From Candidatus Limosilactobacillus intestinipullorum (GTDB lineage: Bacteria > Bacillota > Bacilli > Lactobacillales > Lactobacillaceae): 32,072 nucleotides of DNA. This document shows positions 7,567 through 15,985 of this stretch, piece by piece. The position numbers and the translations under genes are program-made. Under the pieces are notes generated by a model, which had not been told where the DNA came from, did not search any database, and worked only from the letters and a program-made list of their open reading frames with translations. Location of the stretch: positions 1 through 32,072 of the forward strand of contig DXAF01000035.1 in NCBI GenBank assembly GCA_019117185.1, given 5' to 3'. Numbering within the stretch: the stretch's first letter is position 1; every line of letters begins with the position of its first letter.

Positions 7567-8913
7567 ATGAGTAAGCAACAAATGAATAGAAGTCTAAAGA
7601 GTCGTCACATTCAGTTGATGGCACTAGGCGGCACGATTGGCACGGGATTGTTTTTGGGAGCAGGAAAGGCCATTCGGGCAGCGGGACCGGCAATCTTGCT
7701 GGCTTACCTAATCACTGGGATCGTTTGTTTTGGTATAATGCGGGCCCTGGGGGAACTGCTGATGGCCAACTTAAAGTACCGATCCTTCATGGAGGCGATC
7801 CGGGACTACCTCGGTAACCGGGTCAGTTTTATTACCGGCTGGGCATACTGGGCTTGCTGGTTAGCCCTTGCAATGGCGGAGATTACGGCGATTGGTTTGT
7901 ACATTCAGATCTGGTTGCCCAATGTTCCTCAGTGGGTACCGGGACTAATTACCCTGCTCATTTTTTTGTGCCTCAATTTGATTACGGTGAACGTCTTTGG
8001 CGAAATTGAATTTTGGTTTGCGATGATTAAGGTAGTAGCGATCCTGATCCTAATTGCCGTCGGGGCCTTCATGATGGTGATCCAGTTTAAATCCCGGGGT
8101 GGTTACGTTGCCTCACCGGCTAACCTGGTAGCCGACCACGGCTTCTTTGCGACGGGAATCAAGGGCTTTGTGATGTCCTTTCAGATGGTCGTTTTTGCCT
8201 TTGTTGGTATTGAGATGGTGGGGGTAACGGCTGCTGAAGCTGAGAACCCCCGTCAGGTAATTCCCAAAGCAATTAACGGCATCCCCATCCGCATCCTCCT
8301 CTTTTATATTGGCGCACTGGCGGTGATTATGTGTATCTATCCCTGGAACCGCCTGTCACCGACCAATAGTCCCTTCGTACTCGTCTTTCGCGATGCTGGC
8401 TTACGGGGGGCCGCTAGCGTGGTCAACTTCGTGGTAATTACCGCGGCGGCTTCGGCTTGCAATAGTTCGATTTACACGACGGGGCGAATGCTGGCGGAGT
8501 TAACGGCCGATGCTCACCGGCCTGGAATTAGGCGCATCGCTCGCTTGTCGAAACACCAGGTTCCGGCATTAGCAGTGGTTATTTCATTCATCGTAATTGG
8601 GGTGGCTGCGATCCTAAACCTTTTGATGCCGGGCGCAGTTTTCACGTTGGTATCAAGTGTTGCCACCACGAGTTTCCTTTTTATTTGGGCGGCAATCATT
8701 GGTGCCCACCTTCGTTATATCAAGCAGCACCCTCACGACCGCACCTTTAAGATGCCGGGGGCACCGTTTACGGACTACCTTGTCCTTGCCTTCTTGGCAT
8801 TCGTCCTGGTGGTCCTGTGCCTCGATAAGCAGACGTTTGCAGCGCTAATTTTTACCCTGATCTGGTTCGGACTACTCACGGTGGCCTCATTGAGTAAGCG
8901 GGAAAGGGCTTAG
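7567..8913 (+). CDS. Amino acid permease, AAT family, CycA-like (D-Ala/D-Ser/Gly type)
   Basis: A 448-aa, 12-segment APC-superfamily permease. The motif ALGGTIGTGLFLGAGKAI and following GPAILLAYLITG are the substrate-binding first helix. FEIEFWFAMIK-like text (GEIEFWFAMIKVVAIL) and FAFVGIEMVGVTAAEAENP strongly resemble CycA, the proton-coupled importer of D-alanine, D-serine and glycine. The specificity is inferred from that resemblance. I chose the ATG at 7567, with AGGAG 11 bases upstream, because the family N-terminus starts there. An in-frame GTG at 7495 would add 24 unusual residues. A repeat element follows at the convergent junction with perR. Confidence 0.88.
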   Translation: MSKQQMNRSLKSRHIQLMALGGTIGTGLFLGAGKAIRAAGPAILLAYLITGIVCFGIMRALGELLMANLKYRSFMEAIRDYLGNRVSFITGWAYWACWLALAMAEITAIGLYIQIWLPNVPQWVPGLITLLIFLCLNLITVNVFGEIEFWFAMIKVVAILILIAVGAFMMVIQFKSRGGYVASPANLVADHGFFATGIKGFVMSFQMVVFAFVGIEMVGVTAAEAENPRQVIPKAINGIPIRILLFYIGALAVIMCIYPWNRLSPTNSPFVLVFRDAGLRGAASVVNFVVITAAASACNSSIYTTGRMLAELTADAHRPGIRRIARLSKHQVPALAVVISFIVIGVAAILNLLMPGAVFTLVSSVATTSFLFIWAAIIGAHLRYIKQHPHDRTFKMPGAPFTDYLVLAFLAFVLVVLCLDKQTFAALIFTLIWFGLLTVASLSKRERA

Positions 8914-8937
8914 TTTTCAAAATATGACCTACAAAAG

Positions 8938-9116
8938 GTGGAGCGTGACAGAAGTCATTTATGACTTCGTCTTCACGCCCTCGTCGACGCGCAGCTAGCC
9001 TTTAGGAAGCGCGAAGAGGCCTTTAGCGTTCGGATTTTCCCGAACACTAAAGGCCTCTTCGCGTACTGCGCTACAGTATTTTTAACTATAATAAGGGACT
9101 TATGTCACAGCCCCCT
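8938..9116. repeat. Convergent-gap structured repeat, copy 2 (divergent stems)
   Basis: Same plan as copies 1 and 3, but the first hairpin is GAAGTCAT-TT-ATGACTTC instead of GAACTAGC-TT-GCTAGTTC. The long hairpin (9010-9063) starts CGCGAAG and ends CTTCGCG instead of CACAAAT/ATTTGTG. Pairing is kept although the bases differ. The outer ends GTGACA and TGTCAC are complementary. It lies between the 3' ends of the permease and perR. Confidence 0.85.
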
Positions 9117-9137
9117 TTAAATACTTTATGATTCTTT

Positions 9138-9593
9138 TTACAGGTTTAAATGTAACTTCCGTTGGCACTCGGGACATAGTCCGTGGACTTCAATGTTATT
9201 ACCGGTGACCAAGTAGTGGGTCTTTTTACGGGTCATTTCCGCCATTTCCCGGGTAATTTCGGAAAAATGCTCATCAAAGACATCGGTGATCTTTCCGCAG
9301 TTGTCACAGACAACGTGGTAGTGGGGGTGGCCAAAGTAGTCATAGTGAGTACTGCCATCCCCGTTCTTTAACTCGATAACTAGATTATAGTCAACAAGGA
9401 GTTTAAGCGTGTTGTAGACCGTTGCCATACTGATGTTGTCGACGTTGCCTTTGAGGTCATCGTAAATCATTTCAACGCTGGGGTGCGTATGGTGGGTGAT
9501 AAGGTATTCTAGAATTGTTCGACGTTGGGGAGTTAGACGGACTTTGTGGTCACGAAGCAGGTCTAGTGCCCGGTCAAGTTCAGCCTCTGCCAT
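9138..9593 (-). CDS. perR: Fur-family peroxide-sensing repressor PerR
   Basis: A 151-aa Fur-family regulator with an N-terminal winged helix (RLTPQRRTILEYL, MATVYNTLKLLVDYNLV) and a C-terminal dimer domain. All five PerR regulatory metal ligands occur at exactly the Bacillus subtilis numbers: His37, Asp85, His91, His93 and Asp104. The structural zinc site has C96-x2-C99 and a later CPEC pair. Asp104 rather than Glu is the PerR hallmark. It would sense peroxide by metal-catalysed oxidation and derepress stress genes. The ATG follows AAGGAGA. It diverges from an MFS exporter, and a PerR-box-like site overlaps its own -10. Confidence 0.92.
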   Translation of the reverse strand: MAEAELDRALDLLRDHKVRLTPQRRTILEYLITHHTHPSVEMIYDDLKGNVDNISMATVYNTLKLLVDYNLVIELKNGDGSTHYDYFGHPHYHVVCDNCGKITDVFDEHFSEITREMAEMTRKKTHYLVTGNNIEVHGLCPECQRKLHLNL

Positions 9594-9630
9594 GAACAGA
9601 TCTCCTTTCTTCTTTATAACTGTTTTAATC

Positions 9631-9643
9631 TAAACTTATTATA
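9631..9643. promoter_or_regulatory. Candidate PerR box over the perR -10
   Basis: TAAACTTATTATA matches the core of the PerR box (TATAATNATTATA) at 10 of 12 fixed positions. It covers the minus-strand -10, which fits negative autoregulation. No binding data can be read from sequence. Confidence 0.5.
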
Positions 9644-9666
9644 GCATTTACAAATATAGATTCAAA
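9638..9666 (-). promoter_or_regulatory. perR promoter
   Basis: On the minus strand TTTGAA (9661-9666), 17 bp, then a perfect TATAAT (9638-9643). It overlaps the divergent exporter promoter. Confidence 0.7.
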
Positions 9667-9680
9667 CATTATAATATGTT
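9647..9680 (+). promoter_or_regulatory. MFS exporter promoter with palindrome on the -10
   Basis: TTTACA (9647-9652), 17 bp, TATAAT (9670-9675). The -10 is the centre of a palindrome AACAT-TATAAT-ATGTT (9665-9680), a plausible operator. The two divergent promoters interleave, so a protein bound here could affect both genes. Confidence 0.7.
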
Positions 9681-9719
9681 GCGACTAAATAATAATAGTT
9701 CTAAAAAGGGGAGATAGAA

Positions 9720-11153
9720 ATGGAGAAGAGTATTGATCAAAATGGTCAACCATATAGCCGTTTTTGGTTTATCTGCACCTTACTGGTGGGGACGTTTACG
9801 ATGTCCATCAGCCAGTCGTCGCTATCGACGGCTTATCCAACCTTAATGCAAAGCTTTGGGATTTCGGCCGATACGGTTCAGTGGCTAACGACCGGCTTTA
9901 TGCTGGTAATGTGTGTCAGCATGCCAATTAGTCCCTGGATGTTGAGCAACCTGAACTTTAAGACAATGTTCATTGCTGCTTTAGCCCTCTTTGACGTGGG
10001 ATCCTTGATGATTGTATTCACCCCGGCGAGCTGGGGGGCCAACGGCTTTTGGTTTATGATGGTTGGTCGGGCGATGGAGGCCTTTGCCGTCGGGGTGCTT
10101 TTCCCGTCTTACCAGTCTGTCTTGCTGGAAATTACGCCTAAGGACAACCGGGGGACCACGATGGGAATCGCGGGCCTGGTAATGGGGTCGGCCCTGGCGT
10201 GTGGACCGATTGTTTCCGGGATTATCTTGAAGTTCTTTGATTGGAAGAGTCTCTTTATCTTTTTCATGATCATTATTACCGTGATTATCCTGTTGGCGGG
10301 GACGGGCCTGATCCGCGACGTTATGCCCCGCCACTCGACCAGTTTGGACTGGTTATCGGTCTTCCTATCCATTGGTTTGATTGGGATCATGTACGTCGTC
10401 AATTTGGCTGCGAAGAAGAACGTTAACTGGACTGTTAATGGGGTTATCCTGGTGGTTAGTGTATTAGCAATCATTTGGTTCTGCCACCGGCAACTCAACA
10501 TTGACGAGCCCCTCCTGGAATTACGGGTATTAAAGACTTTTAACTATGACTTGGCAGTCTTGTTAACGTCAATTTCATACATTGCACTGATTGTGACGAC
10601 GATTATTTTCCCCCTGTACTACCAGGGGGTCTTACACGTCAGCCCATTCGTGTCGGGGATGGCGCTGGTTCCCGGGGCCGTTTTCTTAAGTATTCTAAAC
10701 CCCTTGACCGGTAAGCTGGCCGACAAGATCGGCTTTAAGCCAACGATGCTGGTGGGGATGGTCATGATTATCTGTGGCTGGGTAGTTGGTTGGCTAATGC
10801 TTGACCGCCTCAGCATCGTGGCAATGATCCTGTGCGCGATGGTTATCGAGGGCGGGAACGCCTTTGTCATGATGCCAGCGGTGACGTTGGGTGCTAACTC
10901 ACTGCCGAATGAGTTAGTTTCCCACGGGACCGCGGTGATCACGACCGTCCGGCAGGTCCTCGGTTCTGCCGGCGTGGCCATGGCGACAATTGTTCTAACG
11001 GTGGGGACCGCACGGGCAATCGGCACCGGTAGTCAGCAGCTCCAGGCGTCTTTGCACGGTTATCACATGGTATTTGCCATGATGGTGGTCATTGAAGTCA
11101 TCGGGCTGGTCCTGGCCTTACTCTTGCGAAATACCAAGAAGCAGGCTGCATAG
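9720..11153 (+). CDS. MFS multidrug exporter, DHA2 (EmrB/QacA-like, 14 TM)
   Basis: A 477-aa protein with about 14 hydrophobic segments. It carries the DHA2 features: a first helix ending SISQSSLSTAYPTLMQSFG, the helix-5 motif C-like MGIAGLVMGSALACGPIVSGIIL (about 148-170), and NPLTGKLADKIGFKP as the second-half motif A. It would export drugs or other hydrophobic compounds by proton antiport across the membrane. The ATG follows AAAAGGGGAG. It diverges from perR through interleaved promoters, which suggests, but does not prove, redox-linked control. A long imperfect hairpin follows. Confidence 0.9.
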   Translation: MEKSIDQNGQPYSRFWFICTLLVGTFTMSISQSSLSTAYPTLMQSFGISADTVQWLTTGFMLVMCVSMPISPWMLSNLNFKTMFIAALALFDVGSLMIVFTPASWGANGFWFMMVGRAMEAFAVGVLFPSYQSVLLEITPKDNRGTTMGIAGLVMGSALACGPIVSGIILKFFDWKSLFIFFMIIITVIILLAGTGLIRDVMPRHSTSLDWLSVFLSIGLIGIMYVVNLAAKKNVNWTVNGVILVVSVLAIIWFCHRQLNIDEPLLELRVLKTFNYDLAVLLTSISYIALIVTTIIFPLYYQGVLHVSPFVSGMALVPGAVFLSILNPLTGKLADKIGFKPTMLVGMVMIICGWVVGWLMLDRLSIVAMILCAMVIEGGNAFVMMPAVTLGANSLPNELVSHGTAVITTVRQVLGSAGVAMATIVLTVGTARAIGTGSQQLQASLHGYHMVFAMMVVIEVIGLVLALLLRNTKKQAA

Positions 11154-11184
11154 TTGTTAATTAACCGTATTTAACATAGTGAGT

Positions 11185-11233
11185 AGTGTCAGAGTGCATG
11201 GTTTATAATGACCATGTGACGCTGGCACTTTTT
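11185..11233 (+). terminator. Imperfect terminator hairpin carrying a TATAAT in its loop
   Basis: Arms 11185-11202 and 11211-11229 pair with a few mismatches (outer AGTG/CACT, inner CATGGT/ACCATG) and T5 follows. It probably ends the exporter transcript. The loop holds TATAAT (11204-11209), a possible -10 for the downstream tag gene. No good -35 sits at the right distance. Confidence 0.6.
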
Positions 11234-11252
11234 AGTAAGGAGGAAACTGCTA

Positions 11253-11789
11253 ATGGCAAAACGACGACCAACCTGGGCGGAAAGTTCCGACCTCATGCGT
11301 AATTACTATGACCAACTATGGGGGTATCCCATCCATGATGACCGCTTACTCTTTGAGATGCTGACCCTGGAATTATTTCAGGCCGGCCTTTCCTGGGAAA
11401 TAATTTGGCGCCGGCGGGCAGCCTTTGAACGGGCCTTTGACCACTTCGTAGTTCGGCAAGTGGCTAGCTATGGTGAGACCGACTGGGTCCGGCTGATGAC
11501 GGACGCGGGGATCATTCGCAACCGGCGCAAGATCGCAGCAACAATTAATAATGCCCAGGTCATTAAGGGAATGCAGGACCGGGGGCAGCGTTTTGCTGAT
11601 TACCTGTGGGCCTTTGTTGACCACCACCCCCAGCGGTTACGGCGGGCAGCGGACGAGCCAATGCCCGCCCAGACGGACCTTTCCCGCAGAATCGCCCGGC
11701 AGATGAAGCGCGACGGCTTTAAGTTTGTCGGTCCCACCATTGTTTACTCCTGTATCACGGCGGTGGGGTTGGTTAATGCGCGCCTTTAA
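11253..11789 (+). CDS. tag: DNA-3-methyladenine glycosylase I, zinc-ligand-free variant
   Basis: A 178-aa Tag-family base-excision glycosylase that removes 3-methyladenine. The core is intact: FEMLTLELFQAGLSW (Glu40 and Trp48 match E. coli Glu38 and Trp46), DAGIIRNRRKIAATINNA and KRDGFKFVGPTIVYS. All four zinc ligands of E. coli Tag (Cys4, His17, His175, Cys179) appear lost. They align with Pro6, Tyr19, Arg177 and the position after the end of the protein, which stops at VNARL. The start is ATG with AAGGAGGAA upstream. It is followed directly by the metK promoter region, and no separate terminator is evident. Confidence 0.9.
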   Translation: MAKRRPTWAESSDLMRNYYDQLWGYPIHDDRLLFEMLTLELFQAGLSWEIIWRRRAAFERAFDHFVVRQVASYGETDWVRLMTDAGIIRNRRKIAATINNAQVIKGMQDRGQRFADYLWAFVDHHPQRLRRAADEPMPAQTDLSRRIARQMKRDGFKFVGPTIVYSCITAVGLVNARL

Positions 11790-11800
11790 TGATTTTCTCA

Positions 11801-11830
11801 TTGATTATTAAGAGAACTTTGTGATAGTAT
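11801..11830 (+). promoter_or_regulatory. metK promoter
   Basis: TTGATT (11801-11806), 18 bp, TAGTAT (11825-11830), placing the transcript start just before the SMK box. Confidence 0.6.
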
Positions 11831-11847
11831 TGTCTTCGTTATAAAGC

Positions 11848-11939
11848 AAATTCCCGATAGGATTCACTGTGCAGTGAAGATGCCTTGTAACCGCAACTAC
11901 AAAACGTTTTTTAAGTTTCGACTAGAATATGGGGGAATT
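11848..11939 (+). promoter_or_regulatory. SMK box (SAM-III) riboswitch
   Basis: The leader contains the SMK core TTCCCGATAGGAT, a hairpin TTCACTG/CAGTGAA (11863-11878), then AGATGCCTTGTAACCG. Its AATTCCC (11849-11855) can pair with GGGAATT inside the metK Shine-Dalgarno GGGGGAATT (11931-11939). In the known mechanism SAM stabilises this pairing and hides the ribosome binding site, so metK translation falls when SAM is ample. About 37 bases between the core and the Shine-Dalgarno form the variable linker. The order, core bases and partner gene all fit, so I am confident. Confidence 0.93.
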
Positions 11940-11946
11940 AGAAAAG

Positions 11947-13134
11947 ATGACAGAAAAACACCTATTTACATCAGAATCAGTTTCCGAAGGGCACCCGGAT
12001 AAAATTGCCGACCAGATCAGTGACGCTATTTTAGATGCCCTCCTTGAAAAGGACCCGGATGCGCGGGCAGCAGTGGAAACTTCCGTAACGACCGGGCTGG
12101 TCCTGGTCTTTGGTGAAGTCTCCACTTCGGCCTACGTTAACATCCAAAAGGTCGTTCGGGATACCATTCGCCGGATCGGCTACACTGATGGTAAATATGG
12201 CTTTGACGCGGATAATTGTGCCGTTATCACGGCGCTGGATGAACAATCACCAGACATTGCCCAGGGGGTTGACGATTCCCTGGAGACCCGTGAAGGTGAC
12301 GCTGATCCGCTTGATCAAATTGGTGCTGGTGACCAGGGGCTGATGTTTGGTTACGCAACTGACGAAACGCCGGAATACATGCCACTGACCTTAATGCTTA
12401 GCCATAAGCTCGTCCACCGAGTTGCTAAGCTCCGTAAGGAAGGGGCGATTTCCTACCTCCGTCCAGATGCCAAGGCAGAAGTAACCGTTGAATACGATGA
12501 TAACGACAAACCACTGCGGGTGGACACCGTTGTCTTAAGTACCCAGCACGATCCCGATGCGACCCTTGACCGGATCCGCAAGGATATCAAGGAACAGGTT
12601 ATTAAGGCCGTCATCCCGGCTGAATTGCTGGATGAAAACACCAAGTACTTTATCAACCCAACGGGCCGCTTCGTTATTGGTGGTCCCCAAGGGGATGCCG
12701 GTTTAACTGGGCGCAAGGTCATCGTTGATACTTATGGTGGGGCTGCTCACCATGGTGGTGGAGCCTTCTCTGGTAAGGACGCTACTAAGGTTGACCGCTC
12801 AGCTAGTTATGCGGCTCGTTACATTGCCAAGAACCTGGTAGCTGCTGGCTATGCCAAGAAGTTGGAAATCCAGGTGGCCTATGCCATCGGGGTCGCTGAA
12901 CCAGTTTCGATTGCCATTGATACTTTTGGTACTGGTACCAAGAGTGAGGAAGAATTAATCGCGGCCGTTCGCCAGGTCTTTGACCTCCGGCCGGCCGGGA
13001 TCATTAAGATGCTGGACCTGAAGCGGCCAATTTATGAGCAAACGGCTGCTTACGGTCACTTTGGCCGGACCGATGTTGACCTGCCATGGGAACACCTTGA
13101 CAAGGTTGACGAGCTCAAGCAAATCTTGGGTTAA
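11947..13134 (+). CDS. metK: S-adenosylmethionine synthetase
   Basis: A 395-aa enzyme that makes SAM from methionine and ATP. MetK blocks are clear: [21 protein letters not shown], then [36 protein letters not shown] and [18 protein letters not shown] chose the ATG at 11947, not the in-frame ATG at 11929, because the GGGGGAA that serves as Shine-Dalgarno in the SMK switch begins inside the upstream ATG. The length is then the usual one. Expression is under SAM feedback through the riboswitch. leuS follows with its own promoter. Confidence 0.97.
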   Translation: MTEKHLFTSESVSEGHPDKIADQISDAILDALLEKDPDARAAVETSVTTGLVLVFGEVSTSAYVNIQKVVRDTIRRIGYTDGKYGFDADNCAVITALDEQSPDIAQGVDDSLETREGDADPLDQIGAGDQGLMFGYATDETPEYMPLTLMLSHKLVHRVAKLRKEGAISYLRPDAKAEVTVEYDDNDKPLRVDTVVLSTQHDPDATLDRIRKDIKEQVIKAVIPAELLDENTKYFINPTGRFVIGGPQGDAGLTGRKVIVDTYGGAAHHGGGAFSGKDATKVDRSASYAARYIAKNLVAAGYAKKLEIQVAYAIGVAEPVSIAIDTFGTGTKSEEELIAAVRQVFDLRPAGIIKMLDLKRPIYEQTAAYGHFGRTDVDLPWEHLDKVDELKQILG

Positions 13135-13147
13135 TCAATAATCTTCC

Positions 13148-13176
13148 TTGCAAATTGCTGGTAGGAAAGTTAGAAT
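13148..13176 (+). promoter_or_regulatory. leuS promoter
   Basis: TTGCAA (13148-13153), exactly 17 bp, TAGAAT (13171-13176), just upstream of the T-box leader. Confidence 0.8.
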
Positions 13177-13199
13177 ACAATTAATATTTTGATCGTGAT

Positions 13200-13422
13200 A
13201 GAAGTAGTAGTTAATCTGCTGGCCGGCAGAGACCCGTTGGTGCTGTGAAACGGGGACCAGGGATTGACGAACTCATCTTGAAAGATTGCTGCTGAAGTTA
13301 GTAGGTAGCGACGTTGGTCCACGTTATGGCCCTAAGTGCTATGGGGGTTCCCATAGAAAACGGGTGGTACCGCGGATTGATTTTCGTCTCGTAGGAGCAA
13401 AGGGCTTCTGCGGGACTTTTTT
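13200..13422 (+). promoter_or_regulatory. T-box leader for leucyl-tRNA synthetase, specifier CUC (Leu)
   Basis: The stem I base pairs 13206-13217 with 13283-13293 (wobbles and one bulge). The specifier loop shows GAACTCA, so the likely codon is CTC (13272-13274), Leu. Stem III is CTATGGG/CCCATAG (13339-13356). The T-box core GGGTGGTACCGCGG (13362-13375) follows, and its TGGT fits the ACCA end of tRNA-Leu. A terminator hairpin (13386-13416) with a T-run completes it. Uncharged tRNA-Leu would stabilise the antiterminator and switch leuS on. Confidence 0.93.
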
Positions 13423-13456
13423 ATTACGATCAAGGAAAAAGAAAAGGAGCACAGTT

Positions 13457-15877
13457 ATGGCTTACGATCACACAACGATTGAAAACAAGTGGCAGAAGTT
13501 CTGGAAGAAGAATAAGACTTTCAAAGCAGACATCAACAAGGACCAAAAGAAGTACTACGCCCTCGACATGTTCCCTTACCCGTCTGGTCAGGGTCTGCAC
13601 GTTGGGCACCCAGAAGGATACACCGCAACGGATGTGATGTCCCGGATGAAGCGGATGCAGGGCTACAACGTTTTGCACCCGATGGGCTGGGACGCTTTCG
13701 GCCTGCCGGCAGAACAATATGCACTAAAGACTGGTCACAACCCGAAGAGCTTTACCAATAAGAACATCAACCACTTCCGTGACCAAATCCAATCACTTGG
13801 TTTTTCTTATGACTGGGACCGGGAAGTTAACACCACCGATCCAGAGTACTACAAGTGGACCCAATGGATCTTTGAGCAGCTTTATAAGAAGGGCTTGGCC
13901 TACGAAAGTGAAATCATGGTTAACTGGGCCCCGGACTTCATGGGGGGGACCGTTGTTGCGAACGAAGAGGTTGAAGACGGTAAGACTAAGCGTGGTGGCT
14001 ACCCCGTTTACCGCAAGCCGATGAAGCAGTGGGTCTTAAAGATTACCGCCTATGCTGACCGTCTGATCAAGGACCTCGACCTGGTTGACTGGCCAGAAAG
14101 CGTTAAGGAAATGCAACGCAACTGGATCGGTCGCTCGGAAGGGGCTTCCGTCTTCTTCCCGGTTGCCGGGGATGAAGATACTAAGATTGAGGTCTTTACT
14201 ACCCGGGCTGACACCCTCTTTGGTGCATCCTACGTTGTCTTGGCACCAGAACAGGAACTAGTTGACCAATTGACGACACCGGAGCATCAAGAAGAAGTTG
14301 CTAAGTACAAGGAAGAGGCTTCCCGGCGTTCTGACCTGGAACGGACGGACCTCAGTAAGGAAAAGACCGGGGTCTTCACCGGTTCTTACGTAATCAACCC
14401 GGTTAATGGCGAAAAGTTGCCAATCTGGATTAGTGACTACGTACTGGCTTCTTACGGGACGGGATGTGTCATGGCGGTACCGTCTGGTGACCAACGTGAC
14501 TATGACTTCGCTAAGAAGTTTGACCTGCCAATCAAGCCCGTAATCGAGGGGGCTGATATTTCTGAAGGGGCCTTTGATGGTGATGGTAAGCACATCAATT
14601 CTGGTTTATTGGACGGCTTGAACATCAAGGATGCTAAGGCCAAGATGATTGATTGGCTAGAAGAACACGAAGCCGGGCACAAGAAAGTTAACTACCGTCT
14701 GCGGGACTGGATCTTCAGTCGGCAACGTTACTGGGGTGAACCGATCCCGGTTATTCACTGGGACGATGGTCGGACGACCCTGGTACCAGAAGATGAACTG
14801 CCACTGAAGCTACCTGACACGGATAACATTGAACCATCCGGGACCGGGGAAAGCCCACTGGCTAACGTTAAGGATTGGGTCAATGTCTATGATGACCAAG
14901 GTCGTCACGGCTTGCGGGAAACCAACACGATGCCGCAATGGGCAGGGTCTTCTTGGTACTGGCTCCGTTACACGGATCCCCACAACAGTAAGGAATTTGC
15001 CTCAAAAGAAGCCCTTGACTACTGGTCACCAGTTGACCTTTACGTTGGTGGGGCAGAACACGCGGTCCTCCACTTGCTGTATGCCCGTTTCTGGCACAAG
15101 GTTCTGTATGACCTGGGCTTAGTACCAACTAAGGAACCATTCATGAAGTTGGTCAACCAGGGGATGATCCTGGGCGCTAACCACGAAAAAATGTCCAAGT
15201 CCAAGGGGAACGTGGTTAACCCGGATGACATCGTTGATAAGTATGGTGCCGACACCCTCCGCCTGTATGAAATGTTTATGGGCCCACTGACCGAATCCGT
15301 TCCGTGGGATGAAGAAGGTCTCCACGGTTCGTACAAGTGGATCCAACGGGTATGGCGCTTACTGATGGATGATAACAACCACCTGCGGGACCGGGTTTCC
15401 AACTTTAATGATGGCAAGTTGACTAAGGTATACAACCAAACCGTTAAGAAGGTTACCGAAGACTACGAACGGATGCACTTTAATACCGCCATCTCGCAAC
15501 TGATGGTCTTCGTTAACGAAGCCTACAAGGCCGATGACTTACCAGCAGAATACATGCAAGGCTTTGTTAAGATGATTGCACCGATCATGCCACACGTGGC
15601 CGAAGAATTATGGAGTCAATTTGGCATCAGTGACACCATCGCTTACCAACCATGGCCAAAGTATGACCCTGCCGCCCTCGTTGAAAATGAGGTTGAAATG
15701 ATCTTACAAGTTAATGGAAAGGTCCGGGCTAAGGTTAAGATGGCTAAGGATACCTCAAAAGAAGATGCTGAAAAGGCAGCCCTGGCTAATGAACACGTTC
15801 AAAAGTTCACCGCCGGCAAGGACATCAAGAAGGTTATTGTGGTGCCAAACAAGATCGTCAACATTGTTGCTAAGTAA
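13457..15877 (+). CDS. leuS: Leucyl-tRNA synthetase
   Basis: An 806-aa class I synthetase that charges tRNA-Leu. The HIGH motif is HVGH in [14 protein letters not shown] (about residues 43-56). [13 protein letters not shown] follows, and the CP1 editing insert includes [18 protein letters not shown] and [25 protein letters not shown] is in [17 protein letters not shown], followed by the anticodon-binding and C-terminal domains. The ATG at 13457 has AAAAGGAGC upstream. A 57-codon upstream in-frame extension would run through the T-box terminator and is rejected. Two hairpins follow. Confidence 0.98.
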   Translation: MAYDHTTIENKWQKFWKKNKTFKADINKDQKKYYALDMFPYPSGQGLHVGHPEGYTATDVMSRMKRMQGYNVLHPMGWDAFGLPAEQYALKTGHNPKSFTNKNINHFRDQIQSLGFSYDWDREVNTTDPEYYKWTQWIFEQLYKKGLAYESEIMVNWAPDFMGGTVVANEEVEDGKTKRGGYPVYRKPMKQWVLKITAYADRLIKDLDLVDWPESVKEMQRNWIGRSEGASVFFPVAGDEDTKIEVFTTRADTLFGASYVVLAPEQELVDQLTTPEHQEEVAKYKEEASRRSDLERTDLSKEKTGVFTGSYVINPVNGEKLPIWISDYVLASYGTGCVMAVPSGDQRDYDFAKKFDLPIKPVIEGADISEGAFDGDGKHINSGLLDGLNIKDAKAKMIDWLEEHEAGHKKVNYRLRDWIFSRQRYWGEPIPVIHWDDGRTTLVPEDELPLKLPDTDNIEPSGTGESPLANVKDWVNVYDDQGRHGLRETNTMPQWAGSSWYWLRYTDPHNSKEFASKEALDYWSPVDLYVGGAEHAVLHLLYARFWHKVLYDLGLVPTKEPFMKLVNQGMILGANHEKMSKSKGNVVNPDDIVDKYGADTLRLYEMFMGPLTESVPWDEEGLHGSYKWIQRVWRLLMDDNNHLRDRVSNFNDGKLTKVYNQTVKKVTEDYERMHFNTAISQLMVFVNEAYKADDLPAEYMQGFVKMIAPIMPHVAEELWSQFGISDTIAYQPWPKYDPAALVENEVEMILQVNGKVRAKVKMAKDTSKEDAEKAALANEHVQKFTAGKDIKKVIVVPNKIVNIVAK

Positions 15878-15885
15878 GAATAATT

Positions 15886-15960
15886 GACCAGCCCCACAGT
15901 GACATTTTATGGGGCTAGTCAAAATAAGGGGACTGCGTCAAAATACGTAGCCCCTTATTT
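15886..15960 (+). terminator. Tandem hairpins after leuS
   Basis: First hairpin: GACCAGCCCCA (15886-15896) with TGGGGCTAGTC (15910-15920). Second: AATAAGGGG (15923-15931) with CCCCTTATT (15951-15959), followed by a broken T-rich stretch. The second is the better terminator candidate. Confidence 0.7.
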
Positions 15961-15985
15961 ATTAATTATTGAAAGGAACTTACTA

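Noticed and set aside
10109-10501. Long minus-strand frames inside the MFS gene
   Set aside because: They are antisense shadows of a clearly conserved exporter, without ribosome sites or recognisable domains.
11929-11946. Upstream ATG for metK
   Set aside because: It overlaps the Shine-Dalgarno that the SMK riboswitch sequesters and has no ribosome site of its own.
13286-13456. In-frame 57-codon upstream extension of leuS
   Set aside because: It runs through the T-box core and terminator. The ATG at 13457 has a proper ribosome site and gives the family length.
15884-15985. Upstream extension of the HicB-like gene
   Set aside because: It spans two terminator hairpins after leuS, and the ATG at 15986 has its own ribosome site.
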